A stretch of 64,000 nucleotides of DNA from Nageia nagi (GCA_050084985.1 JBITNC010000001.1:106950001-107014000); one strand, 5' to 3'. Shown: positions 1-13,363, counted from the stretch's first letter. Notes: generated from the sequence alone by a model not told the origin. Translations and numbers: made by a program.

Positions 1-160
1 TTAGGTGTGGGGCACTAGTTGGCATTATTTTTTCAATTAATAAAAAAGTTTCAAATTATTTAATGACACTACAATCATCAACAACTTTATGAAGGCCTAT
101 CATCAAAAATTATTAAAAATTGAGTAGACATCCATTTGGACATATTTGAGTTTCCTTGGT

Positions 161-170
161 TATAAATAAA
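161..170 (+). promoter_or_regulatory. TATA-box-like motif, possibly of an LTR remnant
   Basis: TATAAATAAA is followed by an AG-rich stretch, a context like that seen in plant LTR promoters. No partner LTR was found in the window, so this may be chance in AT-rich DNA. Confidence 0.2.
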
Positions 171-2454
171 AGGGTGGAACATTAAGAAAAATAACTACTT
201 ATCTATCATTTATTATTTCATTCTTGTTATTCTCAAGCTTGGGTATAGTGTTACATGAAGAAAAGAAGTCTTTTTTACCTCTCCAAGTCAAGGTGCATTC
301 TTTTGTATTTTTGTAAAAATAATACCTAGTTAAAGTAGTCCTATTTTGATGTATTTAATGAGTTGTATGTAAGTAATATTTGACAAAATTTCATAGAATT
401 AATTATTGTTAGAAGACATAGTGGCTAAACATGTTGCATGCGAAGGTTGGTATCATGTTCTTTCTTTAAAAAGTAAAGAAGTGGGATTTTCTTTTATTAT
501 TTTTCCTTTATGTAGATCTAGGTGTGGAAAGTTATGAGTACAAATATATTTTATGACATTTTGATGGGACTAGTCAAATAATTTCTATCACTAAGTAATT
601 AAGTTATCCCTTCTCCTTTGGAGCCCGTGGAGTAGAGCGCTCTCTTTCCCTTCTTAAAACAAGGTGCCCTTCTAGCTCTTGTATATTATTTGAATTGAAT
701 AGTTTCTATTTGTTTTGACAAAGACTAGAATAATTATTATTTCTCTTATAAACTTATGAATGTGAAAATCAAACATAGGAAATTTAATATCACCATGGCT
801 CACAAATAATTCAAACTCTTTTTATTATCTTTTGAATTTCTTTAGAACCCACGTGATACATTTGTTACTCATATTTATTACTTATTTACGTTCACGTCAT
901 TTTGTGTGTGGAAATGTATTCTGGTCAATCTATTACAGGAGTTTGTACTGTTTACTATTTTATATTGTAGAGTTAACCACATACAGAGGATTGCTATTTT
1001 CCTCCATTCTTATGATAACCTTGCTAAAAGAGAGATGGGTGCTGGATTTGGTCCTCCGCTTACTACATAGCTCGTAATCTTCAACTCGGATATAATCCCA
1101 ATCCCATAGATGGATCCCATACCTCCCTTGCAAGCTCTACTGATGGTGTAGACTGATTTCTTGAGCTTGCACCCTAGAACGTGACTACAAAATGCTGGTA
1201 AAAATGCTTGCCTTTCTAGAAAAGATATTGATTGGTCATTTGAGTAGTCCATGAGGATCAACGTGTTAATTCTGAATGATGTCCACATTGTCTTGAGGTT
1301 TCAGTAAGAACAAAGTAAAATTAGTGATTTGCAGCATGTTATGTTGTTTAGTAATTGATATATTATTGAATGATATTGCTGACAGTTGTAGAATCAAGTG
1401 TAATAGTAAGAATACGAAGAAGCAAAGTCCAATACCAAACATTATAGAGAAGGGATAAATCAGGAGAGGTTTAATAATAGATATTATAAGTCATAAGATT
1501 TTATGGTGATATGATTGAATTAAAGTAAAAATATTACATGAAAGAGGTAAGTTACTAAGGTATCCTAGTATCTAATGTATAATTATGGATATGGATTAAT
1601 ATCAATATTTTTAAATTAAATGGATCAATAATATAATTAGTAAATATTTAATTATTATTAGGTGTTGTCTTCAAATAATGGCTTTTCTTAGAATTCATCT
1701 ATGAATAAATAATGATGATGACTCATGAAAATCTTGTATGTAATAAATTGGATTTTCATATTATGGTTTGGCATGAAATCAAGAGTGTTAGTTAAATTAC
1801 TTGAGTTTCAAGATCTTAATATGCAATAAGAACTTATTATTTTTTATGAATGAAATTAATTATGCGAGAAAGGAAGGGAGGTAGTTTGAAAAGGACCTAA
1901 AATCCTCTTGAGGTCTAAATTTAGTAAGATTAAATATCATATTGCATACATACGGTCAAATTAAGAATGGGTTTGTCCTGATCCTTCTCCCTCCTAGTAC
2001 TCAACCCATCAACCAAAGGTCCATGAAGATGCTCATTGAACAAAGATTTATGGAGGTGTTCAACAATGAAAAAAAGATGAATTATGAATCCATTATGATG
2101 AAATATACTTCATTTGTATTACAAGACATGATGTATTATGATCCTTTGTAATTGTTTGTAAGCTTTATGGTTTAAAGGCTTGATGGATGAATTTTTATTA
2201 AGTGTGTATAATCCTCTCGTAATTGATTAATATTCTTGTATTAGCTTAAAAAAAAATAATGAAGGTTGTTTTATATTTATTCCTTGATAAATGAAAGGTA
2301 GATGAGTTTTTATTTTTATGAATTGGTTTTATGAGTTCCTTCCTATTATGAATAACATGATGATTATTTAATACTATGACTAGGAAGGATTTGTTTTTAC
2401 ATGAAAATGGTTAATGGGTATTACAAATTATTAAGGGTCGATGAAAATAATGAA

Positions 2455-2635
2455 GCATATTAATCCCAATAGATCCAAAGTTATCCCAATGACTTAGAAA
2501 CAATCCTAAATTTGAACTAGGGTTCCAAATGATGGTTTGGGATCACTTGGGAAATTTTAGGGACCCTTGGGATTAAAATGGGTACAAATGGGACACAATG
2601 GGAATAAATGGGATTGTTTGGGATCCTTTGAGAAA
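2455..2635. repeat. Degenerate tgggat/atccca repeat patch
   Basis: The word tgggat (or tttgggatc) recurs many times on the forward strand between about 2535 and 2630, preceded at 2460-2490 by its complement atccca. This makes a loosely palindromic, G-rich patch. No gene or transposon end is evident; similar atccca words recur near 3150. Confidence 0.35.
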
Positions 2636-5476
2636 ATTTTAAAGTTTTTAAATAATAAGGCAAAAATTGTAGAAATAAAATCCAACTTAGGCTTACATTC
2701 TACAGTATTCCAGCCAAGGATTACAAAGAATCTTGAAAAGAATTATTTGATCCAATAAAACTTTTGGGATGGATTCAATAATGCAAGTAATAATGCAAGG
2801 AAAATGATGGAGAACCTTTGCCAAGTAAACCTTCAATACTTAGCACCGCATTACCTTTGGTAGTAATAGTGGTCAAATACCTTACCTCTCGACTTGCTAC
2901 TTTACATATGCATGAGGACTTTTAAAAAGTAGACCCTTATATTGTGATACAATGCGTATGGGATAAATAGAATTATGTGAATCCCTAATAGAGCTTATAA
3001 TCGATACTTTCTATGTACACCTCATGAGCAAAGATGAATAATTCTAAGCTCATATGTTAAGTGTCTTAAAGTCAATTATTTGATCAAATGTGTTTGCAAA
3101 TATCTCTAAATTTAGGAGATTTATAAGGTCTATAACCCAAACAAACCCCAACGGATTGGAAAAGATCCCAACTTAGAATTATGGTTCCAAATTAAGGATT
3201 GGAATACATTAGGATACTATAAATAAGTTCAAATAAAATAAGGGCATGATCATTAGGAGGATTTGCTCGCAAGTGAGGGTAGGAATGCTTATTGAATGAA
3301 CCTTTGTACTTACAAAGAAAGGATGAGGATTAAATAAAGTCGATAAGATATCAATGTGTAAACCATGTGGGATATATATCCATAAATAATAAACCTAATG
3401 AATCGAATAGATCAATAATAAAAAAATATAGGTCTTAAATTTAAGGGTTTTAGATTGTGAAAGTTTGAGTTGTGTTACATAGTTTGAAGTGCATTTTTAG
3501 CTTTGAAACTCAATCTGCAAAGCTTGATTCTATTCTAGGGTACAATGTGCCTAGTATGAGGTGTAATGGGAACTACTCTTGGTCAAAAATGGATGAGTTC
3601 AACCTTCAAATTATTAGATCTGATCCATTCCTTCTATGATATTTTCCTACTAAGATTTCATGAAAATTTACCCATCCAATCTTGAAAATTTGTAGTTTCA
3701 CTCACATTTTATGGGTAAACTTCAAAAATTAAGAAATGTAAATTTGAACTAAAAACTTCAGAAAATACCAAATGTAAGCAACATCTGGTGTTCACATCGA
3801 GTTCACCACTTAATTTACACCCAAAAAACCCTAACCTAATATTCTAAATATACATAAGATGTTAGCACACACAAGATCTTAAAGATTACACATAACTTAT
3901 GCTTTACTAAATTTAAATTATGTAAATATTAGTATAAATATATATTTCAAACTTCAAATTATGCTTCAAGAAATTAGACAAATGCTAATGAAACCTAAAT
4001 GCATCTAACCAAGGTAGAGGGACCTCTAATTTAGGCCTCTTAAGGCACCTAAGTGAGCTTGGAATGAGTTGCCTCACTCTAAAAGTTAATGTGATCCCCC
4101 TAGCCTCCAATCAATGAAGACAACAAAAATAAGGATGCCTATTGTACAAAGTGTGTATGCCTAAATGTTGTTTATACAATTTAGAATGATGCTTTACCAA
4201 TTTAAAATGGATATAACCCATAACTTATGTAATTTAACCACAATTATGATTTAAAATCTTCAATATATTTCAAACCTTAGAAATGTTAAAGATCCTTAGT
4301 TCCAAAGGATCCAAGGATACCCATAAGTCTAATAATACAATTACACCATACATCTATGATTATAATGGATAAAATATGATGGATTTTGATTAAAATATAA
4401 TTATTATGAAATTTAATCTAAATAATATACTATATGCACTCAATGTTTATGGAGGATACAAATGTTACAAATCCAAAGCCTTTCCATGTTGAGAGTGAAT
4501 TCAAACCTACAAAAACCTTGAGCATACAACAATATGTGCAATAATGTACAATTGATCATAAATACACCATTCACAAGTTACCAAACAATCATGGGAAGTA
4601 TCTTGAAGGGAATTGATAGATAATTTGAGTGTATACCCCTAAATTAGTCGAAACTATAGCTTCAAACCCTAGCTTGTTCTTGGAGCACAAATTAGGAGCA
4701 TAAAATCATAAGCGAGCATTACCATTAAATGAGTTAGGAGAATAATAAATTAAGAGGTAATTCTAATTTTGCATTATATTTTATACCTATTCTATAACTT
4801 TAGTATAATATGTCTAGATACCCACTTTTGCACTTTTTTTGACTTTTAAGTCATTTTAGCTCCTTTTGAAATAGTTTAGTACTTTAGGAAATACTTAGCT
4901 TTTTAGGATTTTTAAACATTGCATTTTAATCATTAGAAATTTAAAAAAATTATGAATAAATCATATCAATGCAAGTAACCTAATTTATTCAAAAAGTCTA
5001 TTTTTGGGTATCTATAAAAGGTACCCTGATAGTGATTTTACACTTAACTTTCTATATTATTTTTCAAAATGGCTAGATGAAATGAATATGCTAGTTATAG
5101 CCTCACCCTGATAATGTATCTAAGAAAGAGTATGGGACCATAAAAAGTATCTTTATACAAGAAAACCAAACATGTCCTTTTTCTTAGAAAAATGAAAACT
5201 ATTATTTTATCTAACCTAATATTTTAGTAGTAGTTGACCTTCATATGATTGATATGATCCTTAAAGAAATACCTCAACCAATCAAAAACTAATTTGAACT
5301 TGAAAATTTTAGTTTGATCCAATCAATTTTAGTTTGATCCATGTAGTCTTTGTTTGATCGAATTATTTTTCTTCAAATGATATAAAATTATACCAACATG
5401 TTCTACTCATTCTCAAAATTCTTTTAAAATCAAGTTAAACAAAGCTTTGAATCAAAAGATATTCATTTTGCATGTT

Positions 5477-5490
5477 CACTACAAAATTTA
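5477..5490 (+). repeat. Left terminal repeat of the CACTA element
   Basis: CACTACAAAATTTA matches the terminal consensus of plant CACTA elements (CACTA followed by C and an A-run). It is the clearest single boundary signal of the element. Confidence 0.6.
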
Positions 5491-5575
5491 GCCTCCATAA
5501 CATTAGCCATAGAGATAAACCCTAGTGTATTTTATTTTTTCTCATTCTAACTCTAATACTGACTCTACTTCCCAT

Positions 5576-6030
5576 GTCAGACATAGAGCTAGGCTTGATG
5601 CCAAGAAAAAATGATTAAAGAGTCAAACATAGTGTTAGGGCATCAGGAATAGAGTTAGACATCATGTATGGTAGAGTTAGCCATAGCATTAGAATATAAT
5701 AAGTTTAGACTCATTTGTAGAGTTAGAATAGAGTTAAAAAAGCTATGTTAGGCATAGCATCAGAAATAAACTCAAAAAAGTTGTGAGGTAGAGTTAGAAT
5801 AGAGGCAAAAGAGGTATAAGGTAGAGTTAGCCATATAGTCATTTGAGAGTCAGTTTAGAGTCAATTTTAGAGTCATGTTAGATTCAATTTTAGAGTAAAT
5901 TTAGACTCAATTTTAGAGTTAGTTTAGATTCAATTTTAGAGTTAGTTTTAGAGGCAATTTAGAGTAAGTTTATATTTAGTTTTGGAATCAATTCAGAGTT
6001 AATTTTAGAGTTAGAAGTTTGACTCTAAAA
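5576..6030. repeat. Left subterminal gagttag/gagtcaa array of the CACTA element
   Basis: The words tagagttag, tagagtcaa and variants recur dozens of times with irregular spacing, densest at 5830-6010, where a unit of roughly 22-24 bp resembling attttagagtcagtttagattca can be followed. Short copies in the opposite orientation (ctaactctaa near 5548, gactctaaaactgac near 6011) bracket the array. CACTA elements carry such subterminal motif clusters, which bind their transposase. The same words form the array at 40937-41290. Confidence 0.55.
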
Positions 6031-6639
6031 CTGACTATTATTAATGCAATTTTATGTATTTTTTAATACATATATATAATTATAAATTACATATATATGT
6101 TAATATATACAAAATTATTATTTGAATTTAAAAATAAAATGAATGCATTCATACATACATCAATAAATTTAAGTACTAAAAACATATATTTCAAACACAT
6201 ACAAAATTATAGCAAATTTCTCATAACCAACGTACTAATGCATTCATACATAATTAATAATACATCAAGTTCATATCAACAAAGTAAAATATCATCATAG
6301 TACAATATCAATCATCATCTAAGTCAACATGGTCACCATTCCCCTCAATGATAAATTCCTCCTCCATAGGCTCAGCATTGGTAGCTGCATTTTTCTATAA
6401 CTACATTTCTTAAGCAATTCTTTCAATGTTTACAAAATACATGAGTGTAGTAAAACCACTTCAAAGGTTGAATTTTATTTCCTCATTAGTAGGAAGTATA
6501 ACAAATTGATTGTATTACAAGAAAGAAAGAAATGATATATTAGAGCTTACAAATTAATATTTAACTATAAATTTAAAAAAAATTAAATCATTTTAGTAAA
6601 TATAATATACTTACAAATTATGCCTCCAATCCCCCTTTT

Positions 6640-7815
6640 GCACTAGATTTGGTCTTGTGACTGAAATGGGCTAAAGTGAACCTAAAGTGAGAATGTGATA
6701 CCTTCTCCTACTATGAAGGCTCACTAGTGGACTTTCTATGTTCTTCCACCTATGAGATCACTTTGAATAAAGATTTCCAAACTCTTTTTACTATCTCTAC
6801 CTCCTTTTTAGGATCAACATGCTCTTTTGCTAGAATTTACTTTATGTATTTTCTTGCTTTATCCTTGCACTTATTCAAATTTTACCTCACTTTTTGGAGT
6901 GCTTTTTCTGCACTCCAAACATTACTAAATTCACGTTGGAGTTGGGCTATAAATTTTCTTTTGCTTGCAAAATATTGATGATGAGAAAAATTATTTTAAT
7001 GTATGAAATAATATAAGGAGAAAATAACTTAATAAGACTAGACTAGGATATTAATAATAAAAAATAAGACTTATAAGCCTCATCTTGTTAATGATTTATC
7101 CAAGGTTTGATCAAAGTATGTGTACGCATACTCCCTAAGGGTGGAATAAAATAACTTTCCTAAAAAATGTTAAAAAATACTAGTAAATTATAATATAAAA
7201 AATCAAAATATAAATATGTACTTAAGTTAAACATTAACTTAAAGTTTTACCAATAATATCTTCAAAAATAGTGCCATAAAATTTGACTTGTACCTCCACC
7301 CCCTCTCACCAACATAAGTCTTAAATATATTCAAAGGTGGCTAATTTATAGGAGCTTCTATACCTAATTCGATATTAATGATCGATGTTAGTTCATTTAT
7401 CACATTCATAAATTTGAATGATTAAAAAGTAAAAATCTATATCATGTATTTAGCCAAAGCATTTACCATATTTACCTAATTATTAACTACTTCGATGTCC
7501 TATAGGCCTCGAACTTTCTCTAGAGCCAAATTTAAAACTAAGCATGTGAAGAGCTTCTCTTTAGTGAGTTCCATTCTTGTAACTAATTCATGTAATTTGT
7601 TGAATATTTTTACCTGTAAAAAATTTTAACCTCCATTAATATATGATAAATAAATAATGAGCATCATGTTGTACGTAATAAATTGCTACATGCATGTTTA
7701 TACATCCCAATAATTTTTTGGTTTTTGGATCAAGGGCATTTGATGTATCTTTATCTTTCCCTTTCCTTTTTTTGGAATTATCTCCACTTCCACTATTATC
7801 TCCTTGTGACAACAT
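6640..7815 (-). pseudogene. Exon-like reverse ORF of the CACTA element, family not certain
   Basis: Reading leftward, an ATG at 7815 opens a short exon rich in Ser, Gly, Asp and Lys. A plausible GT...AG intron follows (gtataaac to tttacag, about 7710-7620), then further exon-like segments: KIFNKLHELVTRMEL near 7610-7560, a segment near 7400-7270 and one near 7140-7080 (ESYFIPPLGSMRTYF). A long basic, charged exon lies at 6980-6645 and contains several in-frame stops. Spacing and splice-like borders look like a real spliced gene rather than noise. By position it would be the second ORF of the CACTA element, divergently transcribed from TNP2. The last exon loosely recalls plant En/Spm ORF1 or Ptta-type proteins, but I cannot confirm this. 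Confidence 0.4.
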
Positions 7816-8879
7816 GATGAACACTAAATAAAAGAAGTACAAAATTATATTATGATATTAGAATAGAATAAAATAAAATATGACATTAAAATAAAAGATC
7901 TAGTAAACAATTATATTCAAATAAATTACAATATTTGCATCCATTCACTAAAATAAATTGAAATTATTATATATATGTATATTATATTATATATTTATAT
8001 AGTTAGTTGCATAAAAAAATTAAAAGTTTTATAAATTAAATTTATTTATCGGCTAATTTATTTTTAAAAAATGTTTGATGGACAAATGGACATTTAGGTT
8101 CTTCCCTTCCCTCGATTGCCATTGTAGTTATGTCGCTCAGCGTAATAATTTTATTTAATTTAATTATACAAAATTATAATATAATTTAATTTAAAATTAA
8201 AATTCATTTTTTTTAAATTATTTTTTAATTTAATATTTTATAATTAATTTAATTTATAACTAATTAAAAATAATAATTTTAATTTAATTTATGACTACTT
8301 AAAAAAATAAAGAAATTTATCCTATAAATTACATTACAGAATTTCAAATTATGAAATTTAAAAAATCAAGGAAGAAGAATTTTAGAAATTAGGAGAGAAG
8401 GGAGGATAGAATTTTGAATTACATTTGGTATGTTATTTCTAATTTATAAGTTTTTTGGTTAAATTATGAGAATTTTGGTAATTGGGGTTTCAATTTTGCT
8501 TGTTAGGTTTCAAATTTCTTGATTAGGGTTTAAATTTTAGTGGGTTTTAGCTAAATTTGTTGAAATTGAAGAAATTTGGAAAAATCCCTAGCTTGCAACT
8601 GTTGAATCAAGAAAACCTACAAAATTTGACAAAAAACTACAAAAAATCTACTGAAGAACTATGCCCTCCTTCAAGAATTTTTAAAATACAACATTAAATC
8701 TCTAAAACCCTACAAAATTTAGCTTTTTTATATTGAAAATGTAAAAAAATAGAGAATAAGAAGAAAAACCTGCAAATTAGAAGAATAGCTAAACAAATTT
8801 GGTTGAGAAGTCTCCCAAATCACCTCTGGTAGCTTTCAAAAAACTCCCTCCACTGCTAATGCTAGTTAATAATTAGTGT

Positions 8880-8962
8880 TTATGGTTATGGGTAGGGGTA
8901 AGGGTTATGGGTTAGGGTTAGCATTAGGTGTTAGTGTTAAGGGTAAGGGTTAATTATTATAG
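8880..8962 (+). repeat. G-rich degenerate telomere-like array
   Basis: Variants of gggtta and ggggtaa follow one another for about 80 bp (for example gggttagggttagcatta). The reverse complement shares long words with the C-rich arrays at 12500-12617 and 40726-40950, so the arrays flank the TNP2 gene in opposite orientations. It is too irregular for a true interstitial telomere tract of TTTAGGG units. Confidence 0.6.
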
Positions 8963-9059
8963 TTTAAATATTATTTTTTAATTATTATATTTTAAATATT
9001 ATTTTTTTAGGGTTATGAGTTCACATTTATTGTTTAACTAATTAAGTTCTTTTAATTAT

Positions 9060-12000
9060 AATGCAGGCAAGTGCTTCTATATTAACCATACCATGCAAAT
9101 AGAGGAAAGATGTTTCATCAGATGATTATGCTTGTGGGTTATCAAATGATGAACTAGTATATATATTAGTAGATGATGTCTCATTGAATGATGTTAATGA
9201 GGATGATATTGATGATGATATCAATGACATAGATGATGATGTGGATGATGATTATGATGAGGATGAGGTCTATATGTCTTTAATTGATACACATGTTATT
9301 ACATTTATGGAAATATTGTAAAATTCATTTAAAATCTTACTTAGAGGATCTTGTTTGCAAATATCTAATTATGTTTTAACATTGTGGTTAATGTTTTAGA
9401 AAGCAAACCAGAGAAATCATGACTCTTCTTCATCTTTAGAAGATTATGAAGACAAGGAGGTAATTAGCATCAAAATTATAATTTATTTAAAATTTTTATC
9501 ATGTGTTTTATTTATAATATTTTTGACTAATTAGGACCAATTAAAATACTTTGTATCCATAATTAAGTCACGATGTGAAAGGGATTATGTTGTCTCAGAG
9601 TTTTTTCCACTAGGATGTGCTTTTATAGTTCCTACACTAATTATTGATGGAGAGAAGATTGGATTTAATGATACTCTCACTCTTTAATTCAATGCATCAA
9701 TTGTATGTGGGTGCTCAACATATAAGGGTTATAAAAGGCATCAAAGAGAACTTGTAGAAGTACATTATTATGTTGTTGATGAGATTCTAAATATAGATGG
9801 AAAAATACCCTCTATTGTTTCCAAATATCCCATAGGGCCAGTTGAACCAAATAGAGGTGCTTAAATTAGGATGAATACATTTTTAATATAAAATATTTAC
9901 CAATGGATCATATATTTCTAATAATTAAATCTAATTTCAATTATCAAGATGATTTCACCCCCATTCCTTAGCCTACATCTCTTAGGGATAAGTTTGAAAA
10001 GTACAAAGAATAAGAAGAAATATGTTGGATTAAGGCCTTTGAGGATGGTACTACTAAATGTCCAAATGAGGTTATTATTGGTAAATATGATCTACCACTA
10101 GGTGAAATTTAACAACATATATCAAAATGTTTATTAATTTGATATAGTTTGTAGTATTCTAATTTACTAGTTGAATGATTAATTTCGTACATATTGTTTT
10201 AGGCATGAATTGACTAGTGATACTTTGGAAACTAACATACTAGAAGGACCTATTAGTGGCATATTTTATATATCCTATGCATATTATAAATAATGTAGCA
10301 CATTGGTTGTATTGGTATACAACCAATAAATTCTTAGATACTATTACATTGAGATAGGACTTACAAGATACCAATACCAAGAAAGATTTGTAGATCAAAT
10401 ATGATACAAATGGGAAGGCACTAACACCACCTGCTATCCCATGGTTTATGAAATGAGGGGAATTGAATTAAGTACACAATATTCTAAAAATCATTAGAAC
10501 ACCAACAGGGTATGGATCATTTCTAAAACATGCATTCACTATTGATGGGAAACTGATAGGACTAAAGTCTCATGACAACCACAACTTCTTGAAGGTATGA
10601 TTATCATATTATATACATTTTTTTATTGATATTATAAACTTATAAAAAGACTAAAGTTGCACTAATATGTATGTATTCATTAATTTACAATATATTTTTC
10701 CAAATGTAATTCATGGATGTTTGAGTTTACCTCTTAATCTAAGAATAACAAATAGTTGTCTATCATTATTTTTAAGGTATATGATAAAATCAATCTTTTT
10801 TTATTATTATTTTATATTTTTTCATATACATATATGATGACATCTTACAATTTTTTTAGTGATGATATTTTTCATAAATATATGGTTAACTTCAAAGGAG
10901 ATACATGTTGCTGAAATAAGTAGATGGCATAGAGAAGATAAAGAGATTATATGTAAATTTGAAAAGGAAATGTCTTCTACTTTTATGATGATGCAAGTGC
11001 ACTTATTGATACACCTTGTAGATGATGTTGAAACAATAGGTGTTGTAAGTGCTAGAAACATGTTTTTTGTTGAGTAATGTTTAAAAGTGCTAAAAGGATT
11101 TGTTAGACAAAGGGCATGACCAAAAGGATCCATGGGTGAGGGGTATTTCTAATGAATCTTTATTCTATGAAACTAAATATTTTTCCCAAATATATCCTAG
11201 AGCACCAAAGATATGGGATGTGGAAAAAATAAAGACAAATTAGAAGGGGAGGTTTTAGAAATAAAAGGGAAATAATTTTCTATTAAAGGTACAAAGTGCA
11301 TTAATATTTTATACTCAACTAGTAATCTAAAATAATTCGTACATGATACAATAATTTGGACATTTTTATGTAATCAAAGGTTAATTATAATGAGTTTATA
11401 TGATGATATTTATAGATAGAAGTCATGAGTTGTGTGAATCTTTAAACAATTTTATCATGATGAATATGGAATGCTGGAAAGAGTATATTACATTGTACAA
11501 TAGTAAAAAAAGTGTAATTCCACAAGAACATCATGCATTTTGTAATACCAATCCAATGACTCCTATACCTATGCATTTGAGAGACCAAAGTTGGCCAAAA
11601 GAGTATCCACGATCATGGCTGAAGGATACAATTGAAGAGAAAAAAGTAGAGGAGAAAATGCATATGAAGAAGCATACAATACAACAATTAGATGCAATTC
11701 AATAGTAATTGTTTTTTATTCATATACATTTGGTTTTAGAAATTTTGGAAAAAAAATAGTTATTTCAATCATAAATATAATTATTGTACTAATTTCATTT
11801 TCATGAAAATGTATATGTAGGCATTGTCTTTCCCAAGAATGTGGGCATATGGTCAACACTTCAAAATTTAAAAGAATGATGAGAAAAAAAATCACATTTA
11901 AATATGGAGTGGTGGTTGATTTTGAACAAGCAATTCATGCAAGTGCAAAAGATAAAAATTGGATTCAAGGAAGCTTAGATTATTATGAAAAAATTCAAGA

Positions 12001-12136
12001 AATTATTGAATTGAATTTTAGGTCATTCAAGTGTGTCATGTTAAGATGTAAATGGTATCAAATATCAATCATGCATGATGTTCCTAGCAATCATATTGCA
12101 ATTGATTCCATAAATTACCTACATGAAGATAAATAA
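9060..12136 (+). pseudogene. TNP2-type CACTA transposase, decayed, with introns
   Basis: The gene product catalyses excision and integration of CACTA elements in the nucleus. Segments in order: an Asp-rich acidic region (about 9120-9290); a segment near 9540-9860; a segment at 10200-10600 ending in GLKSHDNHN at 10558-10584, matching the conserved GLKSHDCH block of TNP2-like transposases, followed at once by a GT intron border; a DUF4218-like segment with VHLLIHLVDD at about 10990-11030 continuing through LKVLKGFVRQRA to about 11135; and a DUF4216-like C-terminus at 11849-12136 with YYEKIQEIIEL...FKC...CKWY. This order matches plant CACTA proteins. In-frame stops (many at expected Gln codons) and frameshifts show it is dead. 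It lies between the G-rich and C-rich arrays. Confidence 0.8.
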
Positions 12137-12499
12137 CCTTATGTATTTCCACAACATTTTGATCAAATATATCTTATTCTAGATATATTAGATTAAAAAA
12201 TTTGGTTTGTAATCAAATGTGCTCCTATAGGAAGACACATTGTACATTCTATTCCTAATATTGAACTCAATGATACTATCAAAGATGATATTTGAATTGT
12301 TAATAAAGTGATCTTTTGGACAAATTTAGTATTATCATATTTATCAATAATATTTCTATGGATGCTCACACACTTGCATATTATGTATAACTAGATTTCA
12401 TGATGATATATATGTACCATGGATGTTATGTATGTTGGATTTAATGATAAGTGTTTTATTTATAATATTGTTGTAGTAGATAATTAATGAAAAGTTATA

Positions 12500-12617
12500 C
12501 ATATAACCCTTAACCCCTAATTCTAACCCTAACACATAAGCCCTAACCTTAACCCCTAACCATTACCCCTAATACTAACCCTAACACATAACCCTTACCC
12601 CTAATGCTAAACCTAAT
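12500..12617 (-). repeat. C-rich degenerate telomere-like array, left part
   Basis: Variants of ccctaa, cccctaa and cctaacacataa fill about 118 bp, with a loose higher-order unit of about 60 bp marked by ctaaccctaacacataa. The array stops exactly where the LTR at 12618 begins. Matching words resume at 40726 beyond the other LTR, so the LTR element appears to have inserted into this array. Confidence 0.65.
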
Positions 12618-13343
12618 TGTTGACCCAAAAATATGTAATTAATAGATAAATACATAAATAAATAAATTAATCTATGAGTATAATGATAAGAAGCTCTTAA
12701 TTAGATTATAATAAATATACATGAATATATAAAACTTGATACAAATTGATTCAAGTAGGCAATATGTGTACAATCCTCAAGAGTAGAATAATAATGAATC
12801 TTCAAAGGATTATGATCAAAATTTAGCTGAGCTCATAACATATATTATATAGAATGGTACCATGAGTTGTTTCCAAAATATGAACCTCTTGATCTAGAAG
12901 ATGCACATCCCTAGATATGTAGAAGTAGTACATCACTAATGATATTGGATTCATAGTTCCATATGTCATGCAAGAGAGAGATAGAATATCTTAGACAGTA
13001 TAACAAATTCTCAAGATAGGTGGCATCAAGAGACATCGTAATTTTGATGTTTGGGATAACCACCTACCAGAGAGATATGATAGGGATGCAAACTTCACTT
13101 CCCATATTTATAACCTATAAGGAACAAAAATGGAGTGAAAGTCGACATATAGCAATAACAATAATATTTTCAATATTCAAGATAACTTAAAATATAAACC
13201 ATGGTTTATGATATTACATTTGGTTCTAGCACATGGTATTGCAATATAATAGTATTTTATCTTGATTTATGTATTATTTCCAATAAATTATTTAATAAGT
13301 CTAAATATGGTTTATTAAATAAATAATAAATCATTTTTAGGCA
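12618..13343 (-). repeat. 3' LTR of the gag-only element
   Basis: Begins TGTTGACC and ends ...TAGGCA on the forward strand. Aligns along its whole length with 39996-40719 (for example the shared runs tgatctagaagatg and agcacatggtattgcaatataata). A polypurine tract on its inner side marks it as the 3' LTR of a reverse-strand element. Confidence 0.8.
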
Positions 13344-13363
13344 TCTATATTTTTCCCCTCTTC
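13344..13363 (-). promoter_or_regulatory. Polypurine tract of the gag-only element
   Basis: On the reverse strand this is gaagaggggaaaaatataga, ending at the LTR border: a typical plus-strand priming site immediately upstream of a 3' LTR. Confidence 0.7.

Larger units (their letters stand above)
1..5476. other. Unassigned AT-rich sequence left of the CACTA element
   Basis: I recognise no protein domain, LTR pair or RNA gene here. Open frames are short and isolated (for example 1942-2151 forward, about 69 codons). Visible local structure is limited to a TATA-like motif near 161, a patch of higher GC content at about 1010-1290 with a 92-codon reverse frame of no recognisable family, and a tgggat-rich stretch near 2455-2635. 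The sequence is probably old, decayed transposon or intergenic DNA. Confidence 0.6.

Noticed and set aside
832-1077. Short forward ORF rich in hydrophobic residues, possible membrane protein
   Set aside because: No family resemblance, no upstream gene context. Phe/Leu/Ile-rich frames are expected in AT-rich non-coding DNA.
5228-5370. Repeated gtttgatcc words as a transposon end
   Set aside because: Only a few irregular copies exist, with no terminus or duplication; similar words at 43480-43830 may be simple composition bias.
8880-8962. Interstitial telomere relic
   Set aside because: Units vary constantly and do not form runs of TTTAGGG. Matching arrays flank a transposase gene in opposite orientation, which fits transposon-internal repeats better.
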